This document shows positions 44,879 through 53,695 of a stretch of 64,000 nt of DNA, one piece after another. Both the position numbers and the translations under genes were made by a program. The DNA is from an uncultured Eubacteriales bacterium. Lineage in GTDB: Bacteria; Bacillota; Clostridia; Lachnospirales; CAG-274. The stretch covers positions 12,582-76,581 of the forward strand of contig CAJKOJ010000001.1 of assembly GCA_905201505.1 (NCBI GenBank). The letters run 5' to 3'. Below the pieces are notes generated by a model. That model did not search any database and was not told the origin of the DNA. It saw nothing but the letters and a program-made list of their open reading frames with translations. Every line of letters begins with the position of its first letter. Position 1 is the first letter of the stretch.

Positions 44879-45217
44879 ATGAAATTATTTGGAAAAAAAG
44901 AAAAAGGTAAAACTAATTGTTTTGACAAAAATAGTATTGAGAAAACTAGGCAAAATACAGAACATATAAAATCAGAAAAAGAAATTAAAATTTTAGGTTC
45001 AGGCTGTGCAAAGTGTATTGCCCTGGAAAATTTGGTGCAAAAAGCGATAGAAGAGTCAGAGCTTGATTTTAAAATTGAACATATAACAGATTTTGTTGAT
45101 ATTGCAAGTTATGGCGTGATGTCAACTCCTGCACTTGTAATAAATGGTAAGGTTGTATCCTGTGGTAAAATGCTTTCTATTGATGAAATAAAGAAAATTT
45201 TAGATGAGAATATATAG
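44879..45217 (+). CDS. Thioredoxin-like small redox protein, permease-associated
   Basis: A 112-residue protein: a Lys-rich flexible start (about 1-34) and a thioredoxin-fold domain with GSGCAKC (Cys43-x2-Cys46), the cis-proline in VMSTPALVING (about 80-90) and VVSCGKMLS near the end. It matches the redox-active disulfide protein family (Thioredoxin_3) that is habitually encoded beside YraQ/ArsP permeases. It starts 14 bases after the permease and would reduce or deliver the thiol-binding substrate (inference). An extra Cys14 and Cys95 could also bind the metalloid. Confidence 0.88.
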   Translation: MKLFGKKEKGKTNCFDKNSIEKTRQNTEHIKSEKEIKILGSGCAKCIALENLVQKAIEESELDFKIEHITDFVDIASYGVMSTPALVINGKVVSCGKMLSIDEIKKILDENI

Positions 45218-45364
45218 TGATAGGGCTAAATTAAAAATATAATTTGTTTGTGAATATATTGCTGTAAATAAGGGTAATTTGAAATTTATTATTGACAAAT
45301 GTGAGTGATGAGGTTTTTTTGAAAGTATTTATTGATTAAAAAAGATTTGCACAATGAGTTAAGC

Positions 45365-45397
45365 AAAAAGGTCAGTTCAAAAGAACCGACCTTTTTT
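45365..45397. terminator. Bidirectional terminator between ars genes and the secreted protein gene
   Basis: AAAAAGGTCAGTTC, AAAA, GAACCGACCTTTTTT forms a long stem with one mismatch and T-runs on both strands, fitting the convergent genes on either side. Confidence 0.88.
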
Positions 45398-45443
45398 GTA
45401 AGCAAATGATATGAAATATTAAGAATAAGGACAATATATGGAG

Positions 45444-46370
45444 TTAATTTAATAGTTGAAGTTCGTCTGTTTCGGGGTTGTAAATGTAGTGTAACTCTTC
45501 AATGTTGGCTCTGCCGTTTGTAAAGTTAGCAACTGATAAATAAATTTTATTGCCTGTAATATTAGTGGAATAAAGTTCATTGTGTCCTTTTTCAGGAGTA
45601 ATTGTTAATATTTCCTGAAGTGTACCTACTTCATTAATACTGTAAATATTAGCTGAAAAATCACAGGCATATATTTTATTATCAATAGAACCAATAAGAT
45701 CGATGGATGAGGCACCTGTTCCTGTTGTCATTCCTGTTGACTTGTTAAGAATTGTAATACCTTGTGAAGTTTCAATATAAATGCTTTTATCATTTACTAT
45801 GCAGTTATAAATATTGTTGGTTTTAGATAAATACAAGAGTTTTTTGTTTACAGGATTATTTATATTTTGTCTGTATAGTTTACTAATTCTTTTGTCACTT
45901 ACGGAAAAATATATATAATCAGAGTTGATGCAATATAATCTCAGTGAATATTTATTACTGTGAGTGAGGTGTTTTGTAACCTGCAGGGTATCAGTATCAA
46001 TACTGCAAAGCATATCAAAATCATCGTTTGTATGGTCAACATAATAAATTATACCGCAGCAGTACATTACATTATCGGCATAACAATTCTTTATTAGCGT
46101 CATATCTGACAAATCCTTTTTGCAGCGGTAAATGCCTTCTTCAGCTTTATTTTCTGAAAAATATACATAATATATATAATCTTCTGTAACATAAAAATCA
46201 GCCATTCTTTCAGGCAAATAAACATCGCCTATGGGGCTATAATTTGAATAAAGTACCCCGTCGCTTTCCATAAGTGTGCTTGAAAACGGCTCGCTGTCAG
46301 CAGCATATACAAATACACTAATAAATAAAGCCGTAAAAAAAGCAGTTAATAACCCTAAAAAATTTTTCAT
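45444..46370 (-). CDS. Secreted protein of unknown function, possible beta-propeller
   Basis: A 308-residue protein with a signal peptide (1-23, ending VYA). The mature part has repeating segments with YIYYVYFSE, IYYVDHTNDDF, YIYFSVSDKRISKLY, SIYIETSQGITILNKSTG and KIYACDFSANIYSINE, each a short beta unit of 40-45 residues. This resembles DUF5050-type or WD-like propellers found outside Clostridia cells. No catalytic residues are recognised. ATG 46370 follows AGGAGG. It has its own promoter and is convergent with the ars genes; it shares the upstream region with the glycosyltransferases. Confidence 0.75.
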   Translation of the reverse strand: MKNFLGLLTAFFTALFISVFVYAADSEPFSSTLMESDGVLYSNYSPIGDVYLPERMADFYVTEDYIYYVYFSENKAEEGIYRCKKDLSDMTLIKNCYADNVMYCCGIIYYVDHTNDDFDMLCSIDTDTLQVTKHLTHSNKYSLRLYCINSDYIYFSVSDKRISKLYRQNINNPVNKKLLYLSKTNNIYNCIVNDKSIYIETSQGITILNKSTGMTTGTGASSIDLIGSIDNKIYACDFSANIYSINEVGTLQEILTITPEKGHNELYSTNITGNKIYLSVANFTNGRANIEELHYIYNPETDELQLLN

Positions 46371-46402
46371 AATAATACCTCCTGAGTTAAATTTATACAT
46401 TA

Positions 46403-46431
46403 AGTATAAATTTAATAAATACTTTTGTCAA
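46403..46431 (-). promoter_or_regulatory. Promoter of the secreted protein gene
   Basis: On the minus strand TTGACA (46426-46431), 17-base spacer and TATACT (46403-46408), about 33 bases before the start codon. Confidence 0.85.
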
Positions 46432-46550
46432 TAAAATTTATAATTTTACATAAATTTATTTGCTAATTGTCATGTTGGCATTAAATGCAAATGATAAAAT
46501 TAATGTAGATTTTTGTAATAATTTTGCTTTAAATAAAAGGAATAAAACTA

Positions 46551-46579
46551 TTGATTTTTAAGGAATATTGTACTAATAT
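46551..46579 (+). promoter_or_regulatory. Promoter of the glycosyltransferase genes
   Basis: TTGATT (46551-46556), 17-base spacer, TAATAT (46574-46579), 30 bases before the first glycosyltransferase. Confidence 0.65.
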
Positions 46580-46608
46580 TAATATAAATAAAGTATAGGG
46601 AGAATATT

Positions 46609-47466
46609 ATGGATTTATCAATAGTTATTGTGAATTACAATACAAGAATTCTGACTACCCAGACAGTTAAGTCAGTCATTGCTTCAACAAGAGGCATTGA
46701 TTATGAAATCATTGTAGTTGACAACTCATCAAAGGTAAGTGAATATTTTGAAATGGAGGATAAACGTATAAAAATTCTCTCTAAAGTTGATAACAAAGGC
46801 TTTGGACATGCCTGCAATATTGGGGCAAATATTGCAATTGGCAGATATATATTGTTCCTTAATTCAGATACAATAATGTCAGATGGTACGCTTAAAGGTG
46901 CTGTTGAATATATGGATATGCACAGTGATATTGGATGTCTGGGAATAAAAACTTTGTTAAAGGACGGAAGCTTTGACCACGGATGCAAAAGGGGGTTTCC
47001 AACACCGTTTAACAGCTTGTGCTATGTGCTGAAGTTAGATAAGATGTTCCCTAAAATTCAGAAATTCGGTGGATATACTCTTAATTATTTAAGCCCGGAT
47101 GAAACAAATGAAGTTGACAGTGTAAGCGGTGCATTTATGTTAATTCCAAGAAGAGTAATAGGCAAAGTCGGTTTGTTTGATGAAAGCATATTTATGTATG
47201 GGGAGGATATTGACCTTTGTTACAGAATAAAGCAGGCAGGTTTTAAGGTTGTTTATTATGCTGATGTGAGTATGACCCACCTTAAAGGGCAGAGTGGTCT
47301 GCATACAAAAAATACTTTGGTAATAAAGCATTTTCATAACGGAATTAAAAGATTTTATGATATGTATTACCGTGATAAACACAATATAGCAGTAACATTT
47401 TTAATGCATTTGGCAATTAATATAAGATACATTTTAGCTTTAGCAGTTTCAAAGATAAGAAGGTAA
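46609..47466 (+). CDS. Glycosyltransferase family 2, rhamnosyltransferase-like
   Basis: A 285-residue GT-A fold enzyme. The N-terminal nucleotide-sugar motif SIVIVNYNTRILT, the DxD-like LNSDT (about 84-88) and FMYGEDIDLCYRI (about 198-210) match the WbbL-like rhamnosyltransferases. A C-terminal hydrophobic stretch (about 260-280) would hold it at the membrane. It probably adds a sugar to a lipid-linked cell-surface polysaccharide. First of three consecutive glycosyltransferase genes; no sugar-nucleotide synthesis genes accompany them. Confidence 0.9.
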   Translation: MDLSIVIVNYNTRILTTQTVKSVIASTRGIDYEIIVVDNSSKVSEYFEMEDKRIKILSKVDNKGFGHACNIGANIAIGRYILFLNSDTIMSDGTLKGAVEYMDMHSDIGCLGIKTLLKDGSFDHGCKRGFPTPFNSLCYVLKLDKMFPKIQKFGGYTLNYLSPDETNEVDSVSGAFMLIPRRVIGKVGLFDESIFMYGEDIDLCYRIKQAGFKVVYYADVSMTHLKGQSGLHTKNTLVIKHFHNGIKRFYDMYYRDKHNIAVTFLMHLAINIRYILALAVSKIRR

Positions 47467-47469
47467 CTT

Positions 47470-48375
47470 ATGATGAAAGTTGAAATTTTAATGGCAGTAT
47501 ATAATGGTGAAAAATACATTGACAGGCAAATTGAAAGTATTATTGAACAGACTTATCAGGATTGGACGCTTTATATAAGAGATGATGCGTCAACTGATAA
47601 TACAATGGTAGTTGTGAGACAGTATGCAAGAAAATATCCTGACAAAATAAAATTTTTTGTAAACCGTGAAAATTCCGGAAGTCCAAAGTCTAACTTTTTT
47701 GAAATGATCAGGGGTTCTCAAGCTGATATTGTTTTTACATGTGATCAGGACGATATATGGGAAAATGATAAAATAGAAGTAACATTAAAGGAATTTGAAA
47801 ACATAGACCGTCCTTTGCTTGTACATACTGATTTAACAGTTATTGATGAGAATGAAAAGGTTTTGTCAAAGTCAATGATTAAAAGTCAGCATATAGATAT
47901 AACAAAGAATGCTTTGAATAATTTGCTTGTGCAGAATATTGTTACAGGATGTACTATGGCATTTAACAGAGCTTTAATTGACATTTTAAGAGAGCCTGAT
48001 ATGATACCTGTCCATGATTGGTGGATTGCTGCAACGGCGGCTGTATTTGGAGAAATCAGATTTATTGATAAATGTACGGTAAGATATAGGAAGCATAGTA
48101 ATAATGTATGCGGTGCACAGAATATGGATAGTATTGGTTACATTGCCAGGAGGGCAGCAGACAGAGACAGAGCTAGAAAAATGCTTGAGTTTGGATATGT
48201 GTTGGCTGTAGAGTTAATGGAAAAATATAAAATGCCATATAAATATAATTCTATGTTAAAAGATTATGCAGGAATGGCAGAGAAAAATAAGATACAGAAA
48301 ATAATAACTGTCTGTAAATATGGTGTGTGGAAAAGCGGATTAATAAGAAAAGCTGGACAAATAATTTTTATGTAA
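47470..48375 (+). CDS. Glycosyltransferase family 2
   Basis: A 301-residue GT2 protein with the start MKVEILMAVYNGEKYIDRQ, DDASTD (about 39-44) and the acidic metal-binding motif TCDQDDIW (about 95-102). It resembles RfbF/alpha-L-Rha-transferases of rhamnose-containing polysaccharides. A second ATG at 47473 is equally possible. It starts 4 bases after the previous glycosyltransferase, so the two are co-translated. Donor and acceptor sugars cannot be read from the sequence. Confidence 0.9.
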   Translation: MMKVEILMAVYNGEKYIDRQIESIIEQTYQDWTLYIRDDASTDNTMVVVRQYARKYPDKIKFFVNRENSGSPKSNFFEMIRGSQADIVFTCDQDDIWENDKIEVTLKEFENIDRPLLVHTDLTVIDENEKVLSKSMIKSQHIDITKNALNNLLVQNIVTGCTMAFNRALIDILREPDMIPVHDWWIAATAAVFGEIRFIDKCTVRYRKHSNNVCGAQNMDSIGYIARRAADRDRARKMLEFGYVLAVELMEKYKMPYKYNSMLKDYAGMAEKNKIQKIITVCKYGVWKSGLIRKAGQIIFM

Positions 48376-48402
48376 TTATAAACGGAAATGAGGTAAGAGC
48401 AA

Positions 48403-49785
48403 ATGCTTTTAAATAAAATTGTTAATTATGGTAAGAATAGAGGCTTTAGAGCTCTTACTCTTAAAATAGGTGAAAGAATTAAATACAAAATAGAAACAGA
48501 TAAATATATGAGAGAGAATATTCCTGATGATGAAACGCTTAAAATGCAGAGACTTGAAAAATTTGAAAAGCCTGTTAAAATCAGTGTTTGTGTTCCTGTT
48601 TATAATACTGATAAAAAGATGCTTGAAGATATGCTTATGTCTGTTTTAAATCAGACATATTCAGACTGGGAACTCTGTATTGCCGACGGCAGTACCAGTA
48701 ATTATGGATATATTGAAAGTATAGTAAGAGGAATAAACGATAAAAGAATTAAATATGAAAAACTTGATATAAATATGGGTATTGCAGACAACAGTAATGC
48801 CGCCTGTTCTCTGGCAACAGGTGAATATATTGCATTGCTTGACCATGATGATGTGTTGTCTCCCGATGCTTTGTATGAGGTAAGGCTTGCAATTGACAAA
48901 GGTGCTGATTATATATACAGTGATGAAGCCAGCTTTTCTAAAAGTTATCAAAATCCTGATATTATTCATTTTAAACCTGAGTTTTCTATGTTTAATTTAA
49001 GGGGTAATAATTATATATGTCATTTGTCAGTATTTAAAAGAAAAAAATTTGAAGAAGTCGGAGGATTCAGAAGAGGATTTGACGGAAGTCAGGATCATGA
49101 TCTTATTTTAAGACTTTGTGAAGTTTCTGAATATATATATCATATACCTAAAGTACTTTACTATTGGAGAGTACACAACAATTCTGTTGCAAGTGATATA
49201 AGTGTTAAGCCATATTGTATAACTACAGGCATAATGGCTGTGGAAAGTCATTTAAACAGAATGAAAATAAGCGGCACAGTATCAACTGCTGTTGAAAATG
49301 CTGCTGTGTACAGAGTAAAGTATACCTGTCTTATTAAGCCGGCAATAATCAATAATATTGAAAATATAAAGGGAGTAACAAATGAGTATATTATTGTTGC
49401 AAAGCCTGATTTAAAATTTGGTGCAGGTGCAGTAAATGAGATATGTCAGATTTTGCAGCTTGAAAATGTTGGTATGGTAGGCGGAATGGTTGTGAAAAAC
49501 GGCAAAATACAGCATGCAACTCTTACTGAGAAAAACGGCAAAGTATATTCGGAGTATGCAGGAACGTCTATAATGAGTGATGGATATATGAAAAGGCTCA
49601 AGTATGCTCAGGGGGCAGATTATCTGCCTTGCCAGTTTTTTGGCATAAGAAAATCTGTACTTGAAAATATGATGTATTTTGAAGATAACCTTTGGGAAGA
49701 TGACAAAGTTATGGATATGTGCAGAAAGTTGAAAAAGTATAATTATGATATTGTTTTTAATCCATGGGCTGTTGCTGAAAGGTGA
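48403..49785 (+). CDS. Glycosyltransferase family 2 with a second, truncated GT-like domain
   Basis: A 460-residue protein. After about 55 charged residues comes a full GT2 domain: KISVCVPVYNTDKKM (about 58-72), DGSTS (about 96), LLDHDDVLSPDAL (about 145-157), GSQDHDLILRL (about 227-237) and RVHNNSVASD (about 261-270). Residues 310-460 resemble the second half of a two-domain glycosyltransferase (GMVGGMVVKNGKIQHATL, then NLWEDDKVMDM), but the protein stops at NPWAVAER where a longer end is usual. The TGA stop lies at the base of the terminator stem. GAGGTAAG precedes the ATG. Confidence 0.87.
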   Translation: MLLNKIVNYGKNRGFRALTLKIGERIKYKIETDKYMRENIPDDETLKMQRLEKFEKPVKISVCVPVYNTDKKMLEDMLMSVLNQTYSDWELCIADGSTSNYGYIESIVRGINDKRIKYEKLDINMGIADNSNAACSLATGEYIALLDHDDVLSPDALYEVRLAIDKGADYIYSDEASFSKSYQNPDIIHFKPEFSMFNLRGNNYICHLSVFKRKKFEEVGGFRRGFDGSQDHDLILRLCEVSEYIYHIPKVLYYWRVHNNSVASDISVKPYCITTGIMAVESHLNRMKISGTVSTAVENAAVYRVKYTCLIKPAIINNIENIKGVTNEYIIVAKPDLKFGAGAVNEICQILQLENVGMVGGMVVKNGKIQHATLTEKNGKVYSEYAGTSIMSDGYMKRLKYAQGADYLPCQFFGIRKSVLENMMYFEDNLWEDDKVMDMCRKLKKYNYDIVFNPWAVAER

Positions 49786-49826
49786 CCTTATATTTGGCTT
49801 TAAAAGCCAAATATAAGGTTTTTTTG
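49785..49826. terminator. Bidirectional terminator, glycosyltransferases / MATE
   Basis: ACCTTATATTTGGCTTT and its complement form a perfect stem of about 18 bp with a minimal loop, followed by T7. It starts on the last base of the upstream stop codon and serves two convergent transcripts. Confidence 0.92.
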
Positions 49827-49828
49827 AT

Positions 49829-51160
49829 TTATGTTGTTTTCCAAATCCGACACTGCTTTATGTAAAGATATATGCCGACTGTATCTGTTATAATTTCTGT
49901 TAGCGGAAATGTAAGCCATACATAGTTGAGTCCTATAAATGAAAATATAAATGCCAAAGGTACTAGCAAAAAAACTTGTCTTAATAATGTTAATATTATA
50001 CTTGGAGCAGCCTTTCCAATTGCCTGAAAAAATACAGGAAGCATAAGAGATACAACAGCAGGAATAAAGCTTAGAGCAATAATTCGCAGTGCTGTAATCC
50101 CAAGACGGATTACTTCTGAATCTTTTGAAAAAATTCCTAGAAGTTGTCCTGGAATAATTTCAAATGCTGCAATACCTACAATCATAAATACTGAAGATAA
50201 AATTCCTGCCTGCAAAATTATTTTTTTACATCGGTCAAATCTGGATATGGCATTATTATAGCTTAATATTGGTACTATACATGTCTGAAGTCCCATGAGG
50301 GGAATAAAGAAAAATGACTGAAGTTTGTAATATAAACCAAGTACAGTGACAGCTGCATCAGAAAATGATACCAATATTAAATTCAGTCCTATGATATATA
50401 CTGTATACATTGTCTGCATAACTATAGAAGGAAATCCCACTTGATATATACGTCTTATGTATATAAACATTTTTTTAATTACAGGTGGGCGGTATATACA
50501 GTTTATACCTGTTATAATGGCAGCAGCTATTTGTCCTATGACTGTGGCAATTGCTGCACCCGCAATTCCTAAAGGAGGAATAATACCGATTCCAAAAATT
50601 AATACAGGGTCTAAAATTATATTTATAATTGCTCCTGAAACCTGAGCAATCATCGTTCTTTTCATATTTCCTTTTGCTTGATGAATTTTTGACCAGGTAC
50701 TTTCCAGAAAAAGCCCGAGACTTCCGATACATACAATTCTTCCGTATATAAAGGCTTGGTAAATTGTTTCCTGTGATTCTGCTGATACCTGAACGTAGGG
50801 TTTCATAAATATGAAAGAGAGCACTGCCATTACAGACCAGTTAAAAATTGCAAGCACAATTCCTGTCCCGGCTGTTTCCTCCGCTTTTATTATGGATTTC
50901 TCGCCGTAAAATCTTGCCATAAGTGTGTTTATACCCACACCTGTTCCTATGCCGAAAGCCATAATAAGAAGTTGAATGGGATATATAATAGAAAGGGCAG
51001 TAAGGCCTGTTTCTGAATATAATCCTACAAAATAACTGTCTACTATATTGTATAGAGACTGAATCAGCTGTGCCAGCATTATAGGAGGAGCTAGCTTTCC
51101 AAGTATTTTCCAAATCTTTTCACTGCCGAAAAAACTGTTGGTTTTAAAATTGTCATTCAT
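49829..51160 (-). CDS. MATE family efflux transporter
   Basis: A 443-residue protein with twelve predicted membrane helices. The MATE N-terminus APPIMLAQLIQSLYNIVDSYFVG (in parts, about 22-44) and the mid-protein repeat starting IYQVGFPSIVMQ (about 235-246) show the two-lobe structure. It exports cationic compounds using Na+ or H+; the actual substrate is not predictable. GGAAGGA precedes the ATG. It resembles the VmrA/DinF-like branch typical of Clostridia. Confidence 0.92.
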   Translation of the reverse strand: MNDNFKTNSFFGSEKIWKILGKLAPPIMLAQLIQSLYNIVDSYFVGLYSETGLTALSIIYPIQLLIMAFGIGTGVGINTLMARFYGEKSIIKAEETAGTGIVLAIFNWSVMAVLSFIFMKPYVQVSAESQETIYQAFIYGRIVCIGSLGLFLESTWSKIHQAKGNMKRTMIAQVSGAIINIILDPVLIFGIGIIPPLGIAGAAIATVIGQIAAAIITGINCIYRPPVIKKMFIYIRRIYQVGFPSIVMQTMYTVYIIGLNLILVSFSDAAVTVLGLYYKLQSFFFIPLMGLQTCIVPILSYNNAISRFDRCKKIILQAGILSSVFMIVGIAAFEIIPGQLLGIFSKDSEVIRLGITALRIIALSFIPAVVSLMLPVFFQAIGKAAPSIILTLLRQVFLLVPLAFIFSFIGLNYVWLTFPLTEIITDTVGIYLYIKQCRIWKTT

Positions 51161-51208
51161 TTAAAGTATCCTTCCAAGATGATTAATAGAAAAAATAATT
51201 ATAAACAA

Positions 51209-51237
51209 ATAATAACATAAAAGATTATTATATACAA
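51209..51237 (-). promoter_or_regulatory. Promoter of the MATE gene
   Basis: On the minus strand TTGTAT (51232-51237), 17-base spacer, TATTAT (51209-51214), about 50 bases before the start codon. Confidence 0.7.
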
Positions 51238-51304
51238 TATTTGAAAGAAGATAATATGCAACAAAAATAATTGCTTAATAAAGTTTAAATTTGGAAAATT
51301 TATC

Positions 51305-51333
51305 TTGACAATTATTGTTTGCTATGATATCAT
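51305..51333 (+). promoter_or_regulatory. leuA promoter
   Basis: TTGACA (51305-51310), 17-base spacer, TATCAT (51328-51333), directly ahead of the leucine T-box leader. Confidence 0.8.
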
Positions 51334-51339
51334 TAATTC

Positions 51340-51620
51340 ATCAATATGGTAACACTATGATAAGGAGTAGTAGGTTGCTTGAGGATTTTAAGAGAGCCGA
51401 CGGTTGGTGTAAGCCGGTAATCCAATTTGACTGAACTCGCCTTTGAGTGGCTGTGCTGAAATTACAGTAGGGACAGACGGAGGCTCACCGATACAGGAGC
51501 AGGTTATCAGCGGTTTTATGCTCGTAACTGATAGAGTGCATTACTTTTGTAATGAATTAGAGTGGTACCACGGAGTATTTTACAGTCTTCGTCTCTTATT
51601 AAGAGATGAAGACTTTTTTT
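51340..51620 (+). promoter_or_regulatory. T-box leader of leuA (leucine)
   Basis: The leader of about 280 bases contains the T-box AGAGTGGTACCACGG (51559-51573) and ends in a long terminator (AGTCTTCGTCTCTT, ATT, AAGAGATGAAGACT, T7). The specifier is most likely CTC at 51436-51438 in TGAACTCGCC, a leucine codon in the arrangement usual for leucine T-boxes. Uncharged tRNA-Leu would switch on leuA. Confidence 0.93.
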
Positions 51621-51679
51621 ATTGTACTCTGAATTGATATAGACAGTATAGTAATAATTTTTTTGAGAGGAGAAAAACT

Positions 51680-53329
51680 ATGAATTTTAATCGTTACAGA
51701 CAGTTTCCACCGGTAAATTTACCTGACAGACAATGGCCTTCAAAGGTAATAGAAAAGGCTCCTATATGGTGCAGTGTTGATCTTAGAGACGGTAATCAGG
51801 CTCTTGAAAAACCTATGAATTTAAATCAAAAAATTAATTTCTTTAAATATCTTGTATCTCTTGGTTTTAAGGAAATAGAAGTTGGTTTCCCTGCTGCAAG
51901 TGATACAGAATATTTGTTTTGCAGAACATTAATTGAACAGAATTTAATACCTGAAGATGTAACAATTCAGGTGCTGACACAGAGCAGAGAACATATAATT
52001 AAAAAGACATTTGAGGCTCTTAATGGTGTGCATAGAGCTATTGTTCATCTTTATAATTCAACATCAACATTGCAAAGAGATGTTGTGTTTAACAAATCAA
52101 AAGAAGAAATAAAGGATCTTGCTGTATTTGGTGCTAAATTAGTTGATGAACTGGCTGAAGAATATGGCAGAGACAGATTTATATTTGAGTATTCGCCTGA
52201 AAGTTTTTCTGGTACAGAGCTTGACTATGCTGTAGAAATTTCTGATGCAGTGTTTGATGTTTGGAAGCCTACTGCTGATAAAAAGGTTATTTTAAATCTG
52301 CCAAATACTGTTGAAATGTCAACACCTAATGTATATGCTGACCAAGTTGAATATGTATGCAGAAATATAAAAAACAGAGAAAATATTATTATAAGTCTTC
52401 ATGCACACAATGACAGGGGTTGTGCAGTTGCTGCAAGTGAATTGGGCATGATGGCAGGTGCTGACAGAGTTGAAGGTACATTGTTTGGCAACGGTGAAAG
52501 AACAGGTAATGCTGATATAATGGTTATTGCACTTAATATGTTTTCACAAGGTGTTGATCCTGAACTGGATTTCAGCAATATAAATGAAGCCATTGAAATA
52601 TATGAAGCTTCAACAGGTCTTGATGTTCATCCAAGACATCCTTATGCAGGTGATTTGGTTTATACTGCTTTCTCAGGCTCTCATCAGGACGCTATTAAGA
52701 AGGGTATGGCTAAGATGATTGAACATCCTGACAGGTGGGAAGTTCCTTATTTGCCAATAGATCCTATTGATGTGGGCAGAAACTATGACCCTATTATAAG
52801 AATTAACTCTCAGTCAGGTAAAGGCGGAGTAGCTTATATTCTTGAAACACATTATGGATTGCATATTCCTAAGACTATGCAGCAGGACTTTGGTGCAAAG
52901 GTTACTCAGGTCTCTGTTGATATGGATAAAGAGCTTTCTCATGAAGAAATTTATAATTTATTTATGGAGAACTACTGTGTTACAGAGCCATTGTCAGTAA
53001 TTTATTACACTGAACAAAGTTCTGATGAACATGTTGATTTGGAGAGCAGAGTGCTGTATAGAGGCAAGGAAATGACTATAAAGGGTTCAGGCAATGGTAT
53101 TGTAGATGCTTTCTGCAAGGCTGTTATGGACGAATTTAATGTTACATTTGAAATTTCTGATTATTCACAGCATTCACTTGCTTACGGAAATAAATCAAAG
53201 GCTATATCTTATGTACAGGTTTATGATTGTAATCACCAGCCGCATTTTGCTGTAGGCATAAGCTCCAACACTGCTAAGAGTTCTGTAAGAGCTATTGCAA
53301 GTGCTATAAATCAGTTTAAAAAAATCTAA
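51680..53329 (+). CDS. leuA: 2-isopropylmalate synthase (long form)
   Basis: A 549-residue enzyme that condenses acetyl-CoA with 2-ketoisovalerate, the first step of leucine synthesis. The DRE-TIM barrel starts WCSVDLRDGNQAL (about 31-43), with EVGFPAAS (about 68-75), the metal-binding HAHNDRG (about 240-246) and GNGERTGNAD (about 268-277). The C-terminal regulatory domain (about 430-549) binds leucine. The N-terminal NRYRQFPPVNLPDRQWPSK is typical of the long LeuA form. It stands alone: leuB, leuC and leuD are not adjacent. Confidence 0.96.
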   Translation: MNFNRYRQFPPVNLPDRQWPSKVIEKAPIWCSVDLRDGNQALEKPMNLNQKINFFKYLVSLGFKEIEVGFPAASDTEYLFCRTLIEQNLIPEDVTIQVLTQSREHIIKKTFEALNGVHRAIVHLYNSTSTLQRDVVFNKSKEEIKDLAVFGAKLVDELAEEYGRDRFIFEYSPESFSGTELDYAVEISDAVFDVWKPTADKKVILNLPNTVEMSTPNVYADQVEYVCRNIKNRENIIISLHAHNDRGCAVAASELGMMAGADRVEGTLFGNGERTGNADIMVIALNMFSQGVDPELDFSNINEAIEIYEASTGLDVHPRHPYAGDLVYTAFSGSHQDAIKKGMAKMIEHPDRWEVPYLPIDPIDVGRNYDPIIRINSQSGKGGVAYILETHYGLHIPKTMQQDFGAKVTQVSVDMDKELSHEEIYNLFMENYCVTEPLSVIYYTEQSSDEHVDLESRVLYRGKEMTIKGSGNGIVDAFCKAVMDEFNVTFEISDYSQHSLAYGNKSKAISYVQVYDCNHQPHFAVGISSNTAKSSVRAIASAINQFKKI

Positions 53330-53352
53330 AGATTGGTAAATAATATATTTAT

Positions 53353-53382
53353 AAAGACTGTTGACATTGTTGACAGTCTTTT
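53353..53382 (+). terminator. leuA terminator
   Basis: AAAGACTGT and ACAGTCTTT pair perfectly around an 11-base loop, about 24 bases after the leuA stop; the T-run is short. Confidence 0.75.
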
Positions 53383-53434
53383 GTATATGAATAGAATAAT
53401 ATGGATACAATAGCCTTAAAAGGAGGTTATTGTT

Positions 53435-53695
53435 ATGGAAATATTAAAGGTTTCAGCTAGCTCCCAGCCAAAGTCTGTAGCAGGAGCAATTGCAGCAATT
53501 TTACGAAACAACAGTGACGTGGAAATACAGACAATTGGTGCAGGTGCAGTAAACCAGGCAGTAAAGGCTGTGGCTATAGCGAGGGGCTATGTAGCACCTA
53601 ACGGTATTGATGTTGTCTGTGTGCCTGCCTTTACCCAGTCTGAAATAAACGGGGAAGTCAAGACAGGGTTAAAATTAGATATTGTAAGAAGGTAA
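53435..53695 (+). CDS. spoVS: Stage V sporulation protein S
   Basis: An 86-residue Alba-fold protein, almost a textbook SpoVS: EILKVSASSQPKSVAGAIAA (about 2-21), AGAVNQAVKAVAIARGYVAP (about 36-55) and FTQSEINGE near 69. SpoVS binds nucleic acids and is needed for spore coat assembly and timely septation in Bacillus. It strongly suggests that this organism can form spores or descends from a spore-former. AAGGAGG precedes the ATG. It is a single-gene unit between leuA and a small Cys-rich gene. Confidence 0.96.
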   Translation: MEILKVSASSQPKSVAGAIAAILRNNSDVEIQTIGAGAVNQAVKAVAIARGYVAPNGIDVVCVPAFTQSEINGEVKTGLKLDIVRR

